A stretch of 64,000 bases of DNA from Craterostigma plantagineum (GCA_027422505.1 JAPQWV010000127.1:1488001-1552000); one strand, 5' to 3'. Shown: positions 35,622-47,754, counted from the stretch's first letter. Program-made: numbers and translations. Notes: generated from the sequence alone by a model not told the origin.

Positions 35622-37331
35622 TCAATTGCATCGCTGCACATTATCACGGTATTGGCTCAATGTGGATGAGATTTTCGCAAGGCAGTCGATTAGCTGATCA
35701 GCCTGTCTTCTCACCGTTTCGGTCTGGGCAGCTTCGGAGTTTCTCAGTTCACACAGTTTAAAGTCTACATCTTCGGCTAATTTACCTTCCAATATAGCGT
35801 TGATCTGCAGGGCATTCTCTGTTAGTACTGTAACCAGTTGTTGCTCTTTCTTCTCTGTTCCATCACACTCTTCACTCGGGCCGTTGACTATTTCTTTGGC
35901 GGCATTCATCGCGTTGTTTTCGTTTGCAGTACAAGATTCTTCCTTCTCTATGTTTGTGGAGGTGAAGTATCCCCAAGGTTTGACTCTACGTTTTCCACGT
36001 TTCATTCTTGGCCTTTGCTTCTTCGGACCTACGCCATAAGGAAATAAACAGGTATGAGAAAAGAGAGGGACAATGGACTGCGAACCTGCAACTTTATAGA
36101 GTTCTATAACAGGAATATGACCGAGAAATCCTAATCACTTTGAAGACTCTTTTTCTTTATCTCAATGCAAACCAAATATACGTTTTCCTTGCACCGAGAG
36201 CCTAATTCTAACGGGCCCACAAAGTTGAACATAGATTAATCGTTTTATGCCTCATTAGAAAAGAAATCGAAACATGGAAGATTGGTAAGGTATCAGTTAG
36301 ATATTATGCCAAAGAATATTATGCCAAATAGACACGAGATTGATCAATGACATTGATATACCATTAACGCGTAATCCATGCATGCTGCTGACAAGAGACG
36401 ACACGGTTCATTAGGCATTCATGCTTTGATCTACATTGAGGAAAGAATTCTTCCTTTCAGATACTAGATAGGGTTTATCAGACTAGAGAGTGCTATAGAT
36501 CAAGAAAGAGCATCCATCCAATATAATCTCTCTTTCTAATTAGATCAAGTAAACGAATGTCAATGCTTAACATGTTAACTGCGCCCCAAGAAAACCGAAA
36601 ACACATGCATCTATCTAAAAGCACTCACTGTATCGACATAAGGGACATTAACAACACTGCTTCACACAACCAACTTCCAATCTTTCCAAGTTAAACAAAC
36701 ACCACGCATTAGATATGTGTACTTCCAATGCTAAATGGTGATTCACTAATTCCGAGCCAAAGTGCTGTCACACATTGGTCTCAAAAGAAGACAGTCAATT
36801 GCAAGTGAACGTAAGTAGGAAAGACATACCAGCTACAAGGGATAATTTGTTGAACAGATCCATGGCATCATGGTCATCCGTACCCATAACCTTTTGTTCT
36901 CCCACTTCCTCTTCAACCACATCACCATCATACTTCTGCTTCTTCTTCTTCGTCGTCTTCTTATTCCCCTTTTCATCATCATCCCCACCACCACCACCAC
37001 CGCCGCCGCAGTTAACACACTTATCGACGGCCCTGAACAGCTCCAACGGAAACGACCCATTTTCTCCCAAAGGCCCATTTCCATCGCTACCAATCCTTCC
37101 GTACTCGCCGAGAAGCGCGTCCCATCGACGCTTACACTGGTTCAAGTTCCTGCCGACGCCGAGCGCGTTGCAGTTCTCCACGATCTGCTGCCATCTCTGA
37201 AAAGAGGGCAGCGCTGGGCCCCATTCCGCTTCGACGGCGTAGATTTCGTTGACGAGAGTTAGAGATTCCTCCACCGTCCAGCCCGGCGCTGCCCTCGACC
37301 GCGTGCGGTGCGATCCTTGCTGTACCTCCAT
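35622..37331 (-). CDS. Trihelix/Myb-SANT-like DNA-binding protein
   Basis: Two exons (37331-36830, 36028-35622) separated by an 801-bp intron give 302 residues. Residues 18-80 form a trihelix-like domain: WTVEESLTLVNEIYAVEAEWG, FQRWQQIVENCNALGV, NQCKRRWDALLGEYG, with the spaced Trp residues typical of the fold. A Gly run, an acidic patch and a Lys-rich patch (KKTTKKKKQK, a likely nuclear signal) follow. The second exon starts with basic PKKQRPRMKRGKRR and then a helical C-terminus. It resembles Arabidopsis At2g35640-type homeodomain-like proteins of unknown target. Confidence 0.85.
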
Positions 37332-37565
37332 TCCTATTCAATTACTTATTTACTCTTTCTTCAGCTGCTTCGTGAGCTGGGCTGGGCGTCGGCAGTCGTC
37401 GAGCCGAGTAGGCAAGTTGATATGTTCTTTCTCAAAGGACTAAATAGAAATACGTAATAAGTCGAGGGGCGTCCATTGAAAACTTAAATTCTCGGCCTCT
37501 ATCTCTTTTTTTCTTTTTACTGAATAGATTGTTTTGCCACCAAATCAGCAGTAGAGCAAACAACA
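37332..37565. promoter_or_regulatory. Short divergent promoter
   Basis: Only 234 bp separate the start codons of the trihelix-like gene (-) and the small membrane protein gene (+). Both promoters and 5' UTRs must share this space. I see no clear TATA box. Confidence 0.4.
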
Positions 37566-37854
37566 ATGAACCGAAAGTTCGGCGGCGGGAAGCAGCCGAC
37601 TGGGACGCCGTCGTTGGCGTGGTCGTGCGTTGTCGTGGTGGCATCGCTCCTCGCCGGCGCTTCCATCGTACACAATATTTACAAGCCCGATCTGGTAGGA
37701 TTTATGTGCTTTAATTCACGCCGCCGTATTGTCCGTTACGTGTTCGACGAAATGTCCTAATGAGTTTTTGAAGCTTATGTTCCTTACCTTCAACAATAAA
37801 ACGCAGACACTCCCAGCCGTTGAAAGCGTCGAAGCACATGAGGAGCAAAAGTAG
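37566..37854 (+). CDS. Small single-span membrane protein, 58 residues
   Basis: Two exons (37566-37694, 37807-37854) encode MNRKFGGGKQPTGTPSLAWS, then a hydrophobic helix (about residues 18-36) and a short hydrophilic tail HNIYKPDLTLPAVESVEAHE. Splicing is CTG|GTAGGA to CGCAG|ACACTC. The NIYKPDLTLP block after the helix looks conserved in plants as far as I recall, suggesting a real small protein, perhaps mitochondrial. I cannot name a function. Confidence 0.7.
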
Positions 37855-38427
37855 AGAAAGCTGTGAAATCCTTCGCTTTGTGACAAAGATTGAGCATTTC
37901 TTCGGAATTATTACGTTTCTCATATGAAGTTGGAAACATGAATTGTCTTTCTTTATAATTATATATTGAATTTTTAATTTGTATGAATACTTTGTCTAGA
38001 TCGAAATAATGATTTTAAAGTTCAGAACTACACATTTGTACCCTAAATATTAATATAATAACATTGTGCATGTTTCCCCCTAATTAGTTTATTTTAAAAA
38101 TAAATTCGTGTATTTACTTCTAGGTATTGGTACCAAACATAACCGCAGTTGGCCCCCCAAACCGAAACACACGACGCAAATCGTTGCTTCAGATCCATAA
38201 AACACGCACACACACAGTGCAGTTCTTGACTGCTCGACTCGAATCAACCTGATTGGCAAATCGGATTGTATATATGAAATCGATTAATGGTTTTCATCTT
38301 TTGATTTTGATAAATATTTAGCATTATTCGTTTGCTCTCCAGCTTATTTCATTCTTCCCAAAACCATCCGCGGGGTTATTAGGGTTTCCGATCCAGTCAG
38401 TTTTATGGTTGTGTAGATTGGGATTGG
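37855..38427. other. Intergenic, no gene seen
   Basis: AT-rich to about 38110, then a leader-like stretch with GGGTTATTAGGGTTTCC (near 38374-38390) just before the pseudogene start. The latter may be the old 5' UTR of the golgin-like gene. Confidence 0.4.
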
Positions 38428-40311
38428 ATGGAGAAGAATAAGAACCGTAGTGATCTGCTCGCCGCTGGCCGTAAAAAGGTAATTTTAAAGTTTATTATTT
38501 TATTCATTGGTTTGGAATATTTGCAACATAAGTTGGCGGATTATTTGATATGTGAGGAAGAAGATGTGAATTTTGGGTCATGTTTATGGTAAAAAACGTT
38601 AGATTGTAGCTCCGTAAGGTGTTTATTAGTTAAGGAATATGTGCAAATTAGTTGTAAAGTATGTTTCAGGGAGAATTTAATTTGACCTGCGTTGCCTTTT
38701 ACAGCTGCAACAGTTCAGGCAAAAAAATAATAAAGGAAACAGTGGTAAGTCTGCGGGCGGCAGCAAGCCAGAACGAAATACAACTACTGATGTTGTGGAT
38801 GAAGTAGCAGAAACGTCAGTAAGTGTTACCGAGGGAGAAATATCTAAAGGTACCGTTGCTTCTTCCGAGTCATACTCTAGAGCTGACTCTGGGGCGAGTG
38901 ATTCTGCTGCTGCGAATATTGAACTTTCGGAAAAGGATGGTACTTCTGGAACATCATCACTTGAAGCAAAGACTCAAAGTATTGGTGATGACAGGGTGCA
39001 CAAGAAGGAGATTCTCTTTCTTTGCATCCTAAAAGTTTAGAAGACAATATGCCACGTAGCTCAGAACAATCAGGTATCAGCTATAATTTTGCAGATGTGA
39101 GCAGTTCATCTTTGCAAACTGACCTAGCACCCCAAACAGAAAGAACACGAGTTGATGAGAAGGTACCAGATGTAGGTTTGTGCCAAACCCTTGACAATAG
39201 TTAATGTTTGATATGTTTGCTTTCCTGTTCTGTTAGATTTGAAATTAATTTAAGATTTTTATGGGTAGAGGCAATGCAGGATGTTGGCAGTTCCAGTGAT
39301 TCTCCAACTGATAAGGCCGGGATAATGATTCATGTAGTTGATGGTGATCTCTCGGCAAATGAACTTTATGAGCCTGTAAGAGACCACAAACAACGATCTC
39401 GGGGATGCTGTGGAAGAAGAGGTAGTGCCTCTGGCAATACTCAGCCAGAATGACGATGATTCACCCTTAGAGTTCACGGAAGATTCTTCTGAGTCCAATG
39501 TCGATAATGTTGAAAATTCTATAGGATCTAAGCACGTCAATTTGTATTCTGGATTAGATGGAGTTTAATCAAACTCTCCAAGCTTGCAGATATTTTACGA
39601 TTCCTTGATGAAGACGAATTGAGGTACTTGTTCCTGTCAAGAGAACCAGTACATCAGAACACTAGATCAGACCAGAAGAGAGATCACGACCCTGTTGATA
39701 ATGTAGTTTTTGAGAGGGTCATTGAGCAGTTATATGTCACAAGCCTTCTCAAAGATGCATATCATCTGCAAATTTCTGAAGGTCAAGAGTTGATTGATGA
39801 AACAATTGCGTCAAATGCCTTACTATTGGAAGCTCGAGAAATAATGATTTTCTTTCTGAAGAAAATGCACGAGTTAAGTCTGAACTCGAAAAGGTTTTGT
39901 CTGAGAGGGATGGACTCCAGAACCAGCTCTACATTTCAAAGGTCGAGGTTGAGGAATTTGCTGCTAAAATTAATGAATTGCAGAATAAACTTGAAATGAC
40001 TCAGAGGGATCTATCGAGCGTATCACGGAGCTGGTTGACACAAAAAATATAGTGGAAGCTTTGCAGGCTGAGGATGAACATTTAAATGGGAGCCTGAAAC
40101 TGATGTCCGAAACAAAAAGATGCTTTTGGATGAAAATGAGAAAGTTTTGCTTGAGAATGAGAAATTGACATGGGAACTGGCTATGTGCAAAGTTCTTTGG
40201 AGAGCATTCAAAAGGAGATGGTCGATGTTACTGACAATTTAAGTCTGCTGAGGACGACAGGAAGCGTCTTAAATAGGAAAAGATTCTGTAGTTTCTGAGA
40301 ATGGCAAGATT
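38428..40311 (+). pseudogene. Golgin/myosin-like coiled-coil gene fragment, multiply frameshifted
   Basis: The first exon (38428-38478, MEKNKNRSDLLAAGRKK) splices by GTAATT to an acceptor at 38704, so an intron is kept and this is not a retrocopy. The frame continues LQQFRQKNNKGNSG to about 39000, then breaks: DSLSLHPKSLEDNM appears one frame over. Further recognisable coiled-coil pieces follow in changing frames: EQLYVTSLLKDAYHLQISEG (about 39730-39785), NARVKSELEKVLSERDGLQN (39860-39920) and LLDENEKVLLENEKLTWELA (40120-40180), ending near VVSENGK at about 40311. At least four frame changes and several stops are needed. The parent is a long plant golgin-like or myosin-heavy-chain-like protein; its name is uncertain. 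Confidence 0.75.
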
Positions 40312-40652
40312 AGAACATGGCATCCACCATCAAGAACTCTCTGAGACAAACAACCCCATTAGCCCAACACTACCACCTCCATAAACCAAGTCTATTCTCC
40401 TATTCACCTGAACAACAAAAACTACAAAAATCAGACCAAGCCACAATAAAAGTGGAATCTTTTCAGCTAAGTTATGGTCAAACATGAAATCTTTTTCATC
40501 AATCAATCAATTACAGTCGAAAAATTGAACACAACCAGTTCATTTCCCAGGTCAACAGCAGCATCACTGAAGACTCTCCTATGACCAGGATTACTCCCCA
40601 CAGAATACACAGATTTTCTTGAATTGGCGCCGCTCGTTGATTTGCTGTCCAT
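40312..40652 (-). pseudogene. LONELY GUY (LOG) cytokinin-activating enzyme, exons 1-2 fragment
   Basis: On the minus strand an ATG at 40652-40650 is followed by sequence encoding RRQFKKICVFCG. One extra G then shifts the frame to SNPGHRRVFSDAAVDLGNEL, ending at a GTTGTG donor (about 40535). After an acceptor TTCAG the next exon reads VNRRIDLVYGGGSVGLMGL. Another shift follows, then SQRVLDGGCHVL, where homology ends near 40313. These are the conserved N-terminal blocks of LOG cytokinin riboside monophosphate phosphoribohydrolases (KICVFCGSNSGHR, LVYGGGSVGLMG). The catalytic PGGxGTxEE part is absent. The fragment abuts the golgin-like fragment with almost no spacer, in opposite orientation. Confidence 0.8.
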
Positions 40653-41480
40653 TGAATTCGAAAACCAAGTACCTTTTTCACTCTAAATTTCAATCTTTCG
40701 TCCGAAATAGAAGAGAAACCATTGCCCAAACAATAAAAAAGGTTTATTAGCGAACAAATAATCCACGCAGCTACGCTAACACCTTTCTTTTTTCTATTCC
40801 GACGATGGCATCGCTGGTAATGATTTTCTATTGGCACACGCTTATGGGATAATGTTTCATAATGCTTACCGTACAGATGAAAAGACAAAAAACTATTAAA
40901 TAAAGACAAATTCAACTTTTCTTCATTCGGAGAAGCAAAGAGTGTTTGAGGCGTAATGTAATTCTGTTCACATACGGAAGCTTGTAGACGTGGGTGGTTT
41001 AGGGCTTCATCATTACTGGACATATGTATATAGAGTTTACTTGAGCTTTTGTCCATCGTTTCATTTAGAACATCAATTAAAGATTATATATATCAACAGC
41101 CAATCGATAAGATGACTATTTCTGGTAACGGATGGGGGAAAACTGAAATATAAACCTATTTGAGTATCGTGGCTTCATATTCATTACCATTGAATACTTT
41201 AATAGAGCAAGTGTTGTTATCTAGGATATTCTTTACTATAATGGAGGCCCACCATGGCCCTTTATTTCTTTCCTCTCCAAGTTAGCAATATTTTAATTTC
41301 AAAATCGATATATAACGTTTTATTACCTTTAAAATTAGTAACAATTGATTTTATATGCCAAGCAAGATAGTAAATGAGTAGGATCCATATAATCTACCCT
41401 TGTTCTTCTTTCAGATATGGAATAAAATATATATCACACGCTAACGCCCCACAAAAAAAAAAAAAAAGAAAATCTATTCT
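40653..41480. other. No intact gene seen
   Basis: A 181-codon minus-strand open frame (41056-40511) runs through here, but its last third is the LOG relic in the wrong frame and the rest has no recognisable family. The DNA becomes strongly AT-rich after about 41080. Confidence 0.45.
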
Positions 41481-41668
41481 ATTATTTAATTAATTAAGTA
41501 ATTTTCGTATCACTCCTAAGTTTTTTAATCTACTTATACCTCTAAACTAAGTTTTTTTTTATATATTTAAAATTTATATTTCATCTTAAATTATGATTTT
41601 AAAATTTAAAATAATTTCAATATAATTATATTTTAAGCACACACATCGGGTATGCAAGAAATTACTAG
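41480..41668 (+). mobile_element. Helitron-like 3' end, copy A
   Basis: An AT-rich stretch ends AAGAAATTACTAG followed by T, the CTRR-T terminus expected for a plant Helitron. Its last about 180 bp are related to the neighbouring copy B: shared ACTTATACCTCTAAACTA-like, TTAAAATTTATATTT-like and AATATAATTATATT blocks. The 5' end could not be fixed, and a clear terminal hairpin is not obvious. Confidence 0.4.
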
Positions 41669-41913
41669 TATATATAAAGGGGTGTGGTGCTATAAACCGC
41701 CACATTTGGTGTGTCACTTATTTGCAATTTAGTCTTTTCTTTATTAGTTAGTTACTTTAACTTCTAAATTATTTATTATACTTATATCTCTAACACATTA
41801 TTTTTATTTATATAGTTAAAATTTGTGTTTTTTTATATATTAAACTTACAAATCTCAAAATTAGAAGTAACATAAATATAATTATATTATAAGTGCGAGC
41901 CAAATCGTACTAG
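41669..41913 (+). mobile_element. Helitron-like element, copy B
   Basis: It starts TATATATAAAGGGGTGTGG directly after copy A's CTAG and ends AAATCGTACTAG followed by T. Size and ends resemble small non-autonomous Helitrons; the canonical 5' TC is not preserved. The two elements stand head to tail about 400 bp upstream of the MIR156 hairpin. Confidence 0.4.
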
Positions 41914-42324
41914 TAATAATAAATAATCCTAACTTCGCACCGTTTAGTTAAAAAGACTTTACGAATTCCTACATAAAGCGACAAACCGCACTACTCTCTC
42001 TCACCCATCAAATCAATAGCAGTGTCCCTTTTTCGTAATAAAACAGTATGATTAGTATTTATCCTCTTTCAGCAAAGGGTTCAGAGAGGTGGATATGTAC
42101 TACAGGTTTTTGCTTTACTGTTTTGAAGGGTTTCGAGTCTTAGGGCACTCTCTCTTGACTCGGCTTGAAAAAGGTTTCGTTTCGCTATAATTAGGGTTTG
42201 TTCTATGCTGAAGATTGGTGTTTCCTCTTCTTTTGCTGTGGAGATTTCGTTATTACATGATATGTATTGCGTGTTTGTAATATATTATTACTGGTAAGGA
42301 GATTATCTTTTACAACAGGGGTAA

Positions 42325-42423
42325 GGGTGGTGACAGAAGAGAGTGAGCACACATGGTGTTTTCTTGCATGAATTGAGTAGACATGCTTGAAGCTATGCGT
42401 GCTCACCCTCTTTCTGTCACCCC

Positions 42424-42426
<3 letters not shown>
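42325..42426 (+). ncRNA. MIR156: MIR156 precursor (miR156/157 family)
   Basis: The mature 20-mer TGACAGAAGAGAGTGAGCAC is present exactly at 42331-42350. The opposite arm GTGCTCACCCTCTTTCTGTCAC (about 42400-42420) pairs with it, leaving one bulged base and a G:U pair, over a loop of about 50 bases. The hairpin is about 100 nt, normal for the family. miR156 targets SPL transcription factors and controls juvenile-to-adult phase change. Long CT repeats start two bases after the hairpin. The likely promoter and transcription start lie in 41914-42320; a telo-box-like TTAGGGTTT occurs near 42192. Confidence 0.93.

Positions 42427-42427
<1 letters not shown>

Positions 42428-42460
<33 letters not shown>
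42428..42460. repeat. (CT)n microsatellite next to MIR156
   Basis: About 33 bp of CT repeats directly downstream of the miR156 hairpin base, presumably within the primary transcript. Confidence 0.9.
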
Positions 42461-42463
<3 letters not shown>

Positions 42464-43629
42464 TTATGATGATATTTGTTGAATTCCACTTGCTGTAGCT
42501 TGATAGATGATGAAGCCACTGCATTATTGTGAGACCCTTTTCATGTTTTATGCTACACTAGGCTCTTATTGGTATTGAATTAATGCATTTTTCTAACAAA
42601 TGATTACACAAAGTCTTCGAGGGTTTTGATGCATGGGAAAAGGAAGAACAATTTTCTATACCCAAGGCCATGGGCTTGTCTCCCTTCATTCATCAGATCA
42701 ATAGAGCTTTTTTTGTACATCATTCCCTGGACTATTTTGGGGAAGATTTATTTATAATTGTTCTAATCTCTCTTATCGAGCTACAGCTCAAATTTGTATG
42801 TCATATATACTGATAAAATGGTTGAACACAGATTCTCCTCAAAGTGTTCATTCCATTTTCACAGACGTTGGATGACATATAACAATGCACCACACCACCA
42901 AAGCCGATTGGGGCCAACGAAGGTAATTATATTGCAGCAGAAGACATTGACTTATATAAATGTGTGTGCTTCCCAAATATAATTCCAACAGTGGTTGGCG
43001 GGCACTGGGATAGGTACTGATTTTTTATGTCTTGATATATGCTGTCGATTACTCATGTATAAAAGTGAATGATGAGTTAGACATCTCTTCAATTTGTCTA
43101 CATTTCATCTTTTGTTATTGCCTGCTAGATACAGATTCTCCAGCAAAGGGGCGAATCGTATATTCGTGTCGGGCCTGCAATTTGATGATAAATTGGCTAT
43201 GCGAGAACTTCCATTGGCTGTATAGTTTGATGCTCAAATCCTTTGAATAATGGGAGAAATGTACATATGCTCATCTTTCTTTCCCACTTGTATGTAGTAG
43301 AAGGATAATAACCTTTTTCTCGACGTTTTTTTATGGATCTCCAGCAAGAATTGAGAAATGAAAAATATACTGCTTCAACTTTTGGATGGATATTTGAAAT
43401 TTTAACAACGGTCACAAAAGAAGGGTTTCTTTCTAACCACACTCTACAAAACATTGTTACATGATTACAATCGTCCTCAGGCGAAGTTCAAAAAACATTC
43501 TGTTACAGTCCACACAAACAACTATTACGCCCACTTCGTCCATATCAATCTTGATTTTATAGAAGAAGAAATAAAATAATAATAAGAGCCTCAAAACAGT
43601 TTAGACTAAAGCATATATCATTGATTCAA
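42461..43629. other. Region between MIR156 and COG8, no coding gene seen
   Basis: It probably contains the rest of the MIR156 primary transcript and the COG8 3' UTR. Short frames such as 43032-43250 have no recognisable family. Confidence 0.4.
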
Positions 43630-44109
43630 TCACAATGGTGACTCCTGAATATTTCTTTTTCCTAGTGTTTCCTCACCCTTGCTGTGTGGACTGGTAATAA
43701 GGGAGGAAGAAGGTCCTTTCTGCTCTAAATCGGCGCTCACACTTCTTTCGATTTTATGCATGCCTCCGTTTTCCACGCCGTTCTCCGAAATATTGTTGGC
43801 CGAGTTTGCGTTACGAATTGGTTTTGGCAGCTCTCTTGAGGGCGAAGATGCGATTAGACGGTTGATTCCATCGAAAGAGCTCTTAGCGTTGGCGATTAGA
43901 TCGGACCCACCTTGGTAACAGCGACCGAAGCATGTGGCACAATGTGGAATAGCAACCTACACCATGACATTATTAGGAGAAGAGAACAAAAAAAACGAAA
44001 GAAAAGAGCAGCAAATAGTTGTGAGAGAAAAATGCTTGAGAAACACAGCCTTTACTTCTGATCAAAGCAGCAATAGTTGTAGCTGCGTATTCAATATGCT
44101 TATATAATG

Positions 44110-44160
<51 letters not shown>

Positions 44161-47100
44161 AGTTTGTAAGTAGACACACCTCGATGAATGCTTGGCATAG
44201 CTTGAGGAAAAGAGACGACTCATTGTCTTTTAGCATCCTAGTTGTGTTGTATCTCAGAAGGGAGTCAGAAACAACTCGCAAACACTTGATTAATTCCTGG
44301 GCAAGCATGTGTTTTAAACTTAACGGAGCACAAGGACGGAGTTCATTCATTGCAGCCGATACACCTGTCAGAACAAGACAGAAACATGAGGCAGAGAGGA
44401 TTTCTGGGTTGTGGTGCTTTCAGTTTCAATGTAGAGGACAAGACATTCTACCGTTGATAAAAACTGCAAGAGGTGGATGCTCCATGAGGTTTGAAGGTGG
44501 TGCAACATCCTCTGAAGTTTCTTCGCCCAAGCTATTGGATGGAAAGCCAACTGCTGGAAGAGGGACCCAACGATGGGAGTCCAAAATTAACTGAGGGGGC
44601 GAAAAATTGGGTTATTCAATTATGGATGATCCATCAAATGTCAAGAACAACCACAGAAATCTAATATCGAATGAAAGAGAGGCGCGCGCAAACACACGCA
44701 CATGCAAACATCTTACTGTTTATATTTGAAGTTTACCTGAAAGTTTTCGACTGCTGTACTCATATTCTTCGAGAATAGATTAAGCACCGCTCTGTGGCAC
44801 AAATGATCATTACAATCCACAATGGAAACTTAGAAAGATAACTAAAACCCTGTAAAGGAAGTAGCATTGAAATCTTACTCTTCAAAGAGTGGGGGAAGCA
44901 GCCCTCGGAAATCCAACCCAACCCATCCGAGGCCCATAGCACAATACTGCAAACCAAACATAAGAGAAAGTCCATTGGTGTGGCACAATAAAATTATGAC
45001 TGATATGCATTTATAGCTTCTGATTAGCAGAGGGTTCTGTTTTATTGGGATTGTTCGGTGAAGGTCAGCCATATTCAACTTGCTCATGATCCTTTTGGTT
45101 CTAACATGGGGTGCAATGAGGATTTCACTAAATGTGGGGAGAGATAGACGTCCTCTTGTCTAAAAATTTTCTTTTGTGTTCGTTTCCAGCTTTCGTTAAC
45201 ATGTGTGTGGTCAGCTCACCATCAATGTTTCCAGGATTGCGGCATCAGAAAAACAGAAATATAGACAGGTAATGTCGAACTAATGCTCACCATAGATTGA
45301 TCTAGAATATTGGACAAAGACCCGCCTTCACTTATCTTTGGTAGCATTACTTTGAGAGTCTTCAAGTGCAGGGTAATTTGATGCATCGCCCAGTCAAAGA
45401 GAAGTCCCCCATCATAGTTCTCCTCACTTCCCGACGTGTCATCAGCAAAAATAGCTCGGTATTGGTTTACAACATCGAAAAGATGCATTCTGTGACAGTT
45501 TATCATCCCTTTTAAATATTCATAAGGATTTCTCTGGTCTAAGTCTTCAAGTATCCCACTAAGCCAGGCTTCGCGGCATCTTAGGAACTTAGCATAGAGA
45601 AAGGATAATTCATCAGAAACACCAGAAACATGAGAGGATACTGTTAGCAGAGACAGTCATTGTAAATCATAGTAAGGGAACCGTACCAGTAAACGCATTT
45701 CATACTCGCTGAAAACTCCTATTCGTCGTAAATATCCAATGATTCGGAGGCATTCAGGCAACTGAAAGATAATTTGTTTCATTCATATAAGATCGTAGCC
45801 ACTAGATTCAAGTAAGATTGCCTTAACAGCATCTTTAATCTGATTGAGAGCATGGTACCTGAATATTTGATCTTAGTTTCTGCAGAAGCTGAGAAAGAAG
45901 AGACTGGGTGGTAAGCTGAACTTCGGTGGCTAGAGCCTGAATCACAGGAATTCTTGTTCGAAGGAGCGAAAAGAGGCAGAAATCAGGCGTCCTCAATAAA
46001 CGATAGGATCAATTGAGAAATGGAAAACTGCATTACTTGAACAAAAAAACTCACTTAGGGTGCATGGTTGTAAGTTTGGCAACATATGCTTCCAAGTCAA
46101 GAGCCTCGTCATAATTTCCATTCCTTACACATCTGTTGCAATAAGAGATACAATCAATTGTAGCCATGACACTACCGAGGAAGAGATATCATCATAGCAG
46201 CTGTTAAGACAAAACAATCTTGACTGGGGCATACGTGTCCATGAGTTGAGGAATTTCAAGTAAGTCAAGCAAAGTACTATGATTTTCCAGCAGCTTCTCA
46301 TTCATCTTTCTTTTCTCCAAAATATGCTCCGCTGACTCAACAAATTCAGCGCAACCAGAGGTCAATTTTGGAACTTCAGCTATCTACACGAGATGTTTTA
46401 GAATCTAATTAGAATAGTAAACTTAAAACATATCATGTAAAATGCAGTCTTCACGTCAAATAACGCAAATCATAAATCCCACAACTTAATTACCAAAGCC
46501 TCAAGATGCTTATCGATTGACGTAACCTCCTCCCTTATCTCAACCAATGCATCAGCTGCAGCAATAAATGCACGATAGTTCCCAACAGCTACCTCCGCCA
46601 TCTGACGCCGTATTCTCTCCGCATCGACTCTCAACAGTTCAGGTTCCTTCAATTACCAAAACATCAGAATAACATGTCAAATTGAGGAAATAAGTGGAAT
46701 TGCAGTTAACATTCCAACTCACATAATAGTCCAGTAATTTACAAACAATATAAATCAAATCGCTTCATCTCGTATAGCTACTAACAATACAATCGCCGGA
46801 TTTCCTAACGATATCAATCAAACACAAGGTACAACGAAAATTAGTAATCGTCACCACACATAGCCCAATCATTCAGATTTCATCAGCACAGATAATAAAA
46901 TCTCGGATCAATACTTACAAACAACACCCCGGCAGATGAATGCATCCATATTTTACAGTGGCGAGCACATGCAGTAAACTCAATATTGACTAGCAGCTAA
47001 TTACGAACAATTCAATTTATTTTCTACTAACAATCAAGAACTCCATTAATTCACCTAAGAAACGCAAAAACCTAGCAAGTCTAATATTCTGTATTGATAA

Positions 47101-47275
47101 ACCCGTGATGAACGAAACGCGCGGAAAATTTTACCTTGTGCAGGCGATCTAGAGTGAATGAGAGGAGTTCCGAGATGTACGGTTGCTGAGCAGCCGAGGC
47201 GAGTGGGAGTAGAAGAGGACTCCCCATCTCCGTCGATGCGTCGTCGTTCGACGGACGCGATTCGGCTGACGCCAT
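43630..47275 (-). CDS. COG8: Conserved oligomeric Golgi complex subunit 8
   Basis: Twelve exons on the minus strand (47275-47135, 46646-46494, 46383-46235, 46132-46055, 45952-45859, 45761-45687, 45587-45291, 44946-44879, 44791-44737, 44590-44452, 44364-44180, 43956-43630) give 586 residues; the Arabidopsis protein has about 570. Family blocks include [65 protein letters not shown] and [26 protein letters not shown] conserved [12 protein letters not shown] lies near the C-terminus (Dor1-type domain). COG tethers retrograde vesicles at the Golgi; COG8 links to the lobe B subunits. The 3' exon has a Ser/Asn-rich variable tail. Confidence 0.95.
44113..44156. repeat. (GA)n microsatellite in the last COG8 intron
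   Basis: About 44 bp of GA repeats (CT on the coding strand) within the intron 43957-44179. In the sense direction it lies close to the donor, as does the CT run in the NUDX3 intron. Confidence 0.9.
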
Positions 47276-47746
47276 TGCACGTCTTTTATCACTCAGCTGA
47301 GAATTTGATCGAAAATCGAACAGATCTTCAATTTAGAGATCTGTGCGGAGGCATTTACAGTGGTTTTCTTCCCTGTTGAAAAATAGTGCTGTTTGGCGAA
47401 GGTTATATTTGGAACTACACTTCAGTATCAATAGGGCCATAGGATCAAATTGCGCATTGCCACCTGAGGTTTAAAATATTATAAATTTACGCCTAAATAA
47501 CCATGGGCCATTGAAGTGTAGAAATGAAAGTAACGATTAGAAACGTTGTTTGGCCCAATAGATACACCCATTGGGTGTTGCGATTGGTGGTCTTGAGTGA
47601 ACAATCATTTCAAAAGATTAAATTATGGAAGAATTGTTCATTGGTATGTTACATGTATGTGTTTGTTTCTACTTTGAAAGAGACAAAAATCTATTTACTT
47701 AAACAAAACAAAATAGCAATTAATTATAATTGAAGAGTTGATGAGG
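47276..47746. other. COG8 upstream region, no other gene seen
   Basis: Promoter and 5' UTR of COG8, including a weak CATGGGCCATTG and TTGGCCCAAT near 47502-47560. Nothing else is recognisable. Confidence 0.4.
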
Positions 47747-47754
47747 AGGCAGAA

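Noticed and set aside
36775..37262. Plus-strand frames rich in Pro, Leu and Ile opposite the trihelix gene
   Set aside because: Antisense of its Gly, Lys and Glu runs; the minus strand has the DNA-binding domain.
40511..41056. 181-codon minus-strand open frame with hydrophobic stretches
   Set aside because: Its last part is the LOG relic read in the wrong frame and the remainder matches no family I know. It is a chance frame.
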